Source of the DNA: an uncultured Rhodopila sp.
Lineage (GTDB): Bacteria; Pseudomonadota; Alphaproteobacteria; Acetobacterales; Acetobacteraceae
NCBI RefSeq assembly: GCF_903915725.1
Contig: NZ_CAIWTY010000079.1
Coordinates: 1-64,000, forward strand
DNA length: 64,000 nt
Direction of reading: 5' to 3'
The notes below the pieces were generated by a model. It made no database searches, was not told the origin of the DNA, and saw nothing but the letters and a program-made list of their open reading frames with translations. Positions 63,817-64,000 of the stretch are shown piece by piece. How positions within the stretch are numbered: the first letter of the stretch is position 1; the number at the start of each line of letters is the position of its first letter. The translations under genes were made by a program, and so were the position numbers.

Positions 63817-64000
63817 TCATGGGATCAGGCCCAGCCCGCGGGCCGCCTGCGCAGCCCCGTGGCGCGCGCGTCCAGCCGCCTCGCGGGCCGACGAACGCAA
63901 CGCGGCAATTCGCGCGCGCAGGCGGTGGTAGGTCGCGCCGCTCTCCGACACCGCCTCAACTCCATCCGGCACGGTATTGTCATGCACGGTCGCCGCGACG
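63817..64000 (-). CDS. C-terminal end of an unidentified gene (cut by window edge)
   Basis: The last 60 residues are readable: AATVHDNTVPDGVEAVSESG, then HRLRARIAALRSSAREAAGRAR and HGAAQAARGLGLIP before the stop. Helical, Ala/Arg-rich, host-like codon use. It lies 89 bases upstream of otsA on the same strand and may share its transcript. I do not recognise the family from this part. Confidence 0.45.
   Translation of the reverse strand, partial: VAATVHDNTVPDGVEAVSESGATYHRLRARIAALRSSAREAAGRARHGAAQAARGLGLIP

Overview
Host. GC-rich DNA with an alphaproteobacterial gene order (ruvA-ruvB-ybgC-tolQ-tolR-tolA-tolB-pal), a lipoprotein-anchored RND pump, a PEP-CTERM protein and SYLF/KGG stress proteins. 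My best guess is a chromosome of Rhodospirillales, probably Acetobacteraceae. That is inferred from gene content and base use, not from a search. || 1-5.8 kb: the start of an SsuA-like binding protein; an overlapping ribbon-helix-helix/membrane-protein pair; a visibly lower-GC pair, a KAP-family P-loop NTPase plus an HEYGH metallopeptidase (candidate defence module); and one unrecognised conserved-looking gene. || 5.9-17.7 kb: accessory island. It holds a broken beta-carbonic anhydrase, a frameshifted hypothetical gene, a GIY-YIG protein divergent from a partition-type ribbon-helix-helix protein, a frameshifted kfrA, a second kfrA start fused to other debris, the last ~70 residues of a type I restriction HsdR subunit, and several small orphan genes. 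It ends in a 654-residue tyrosine recombinase, three integrase-proximal direct repeats and tRNA-Gln(CTG). This looks like decayed plasmid or integrative-element DNA at a tRNA site. || 17.8-34.2 kb: mostly core metabolism. SYLF protein, CaiB/BaiF (racemase-like) enzyme, RND pump with its fusion lipoprotein, DUF4112 protein, MFS carrier, alpha/beta hydrolase, glycosyltransferase, 3-hydroxyisobutyryl-CoA hydrolase with a zinc-ribbon MBL protein, isochorismatase-type hydrolase with an AraC/DJ-1 regulator, bacterioferritin with its ferredoxin, and a fatty-acid desaturase. || 34.3-36.8 kb: a TumE/TumA-type toxin-antitoxin pair, a DUF1640-like membrane protein and two lipoproteins (one FlgO-like). 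|| 37.1-44.2 kb: Holliday-junction motor genes ruvAB followed by the complete Tol-Pal envelope system, closed by a strong terminator. Dispersed palindromic repeats interrupt the cluster three times, and a 30-bp tandem array lies just before tolA. || 44.3-57.7 kb: polar amino-acid ABC transporter parts, a SYLF lipoprotein, YcgN, a DapA-family aldolase, a PEP-CTERM protein, a 1291-residue double-kinase/double-receiver sensor, a lower-GC methyltransferase, two stress-type proteins, and an MFS-3 exporter coupled to YceI. || 57.7-64 kb: flavin reductase; a type II restriction-modification pair (beta-class methyltransferase and BglII-like nuclease, overlapping by 152 nt) beside a broken PIN toxin with its antitoxin; a branched-chain amino-acid binding protein; an orphan HTH regulator; trehalose-6-phosphate synthase; and the end of an unidentified gene. 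|| The best leads for something undescribed are the KAP/HEYGH pair, the GIY-YIG/RHH divergon with its tandem operator, the R-M pair that appears to have replaced the end of a toxin gene, and a family of dispersed palindromes.
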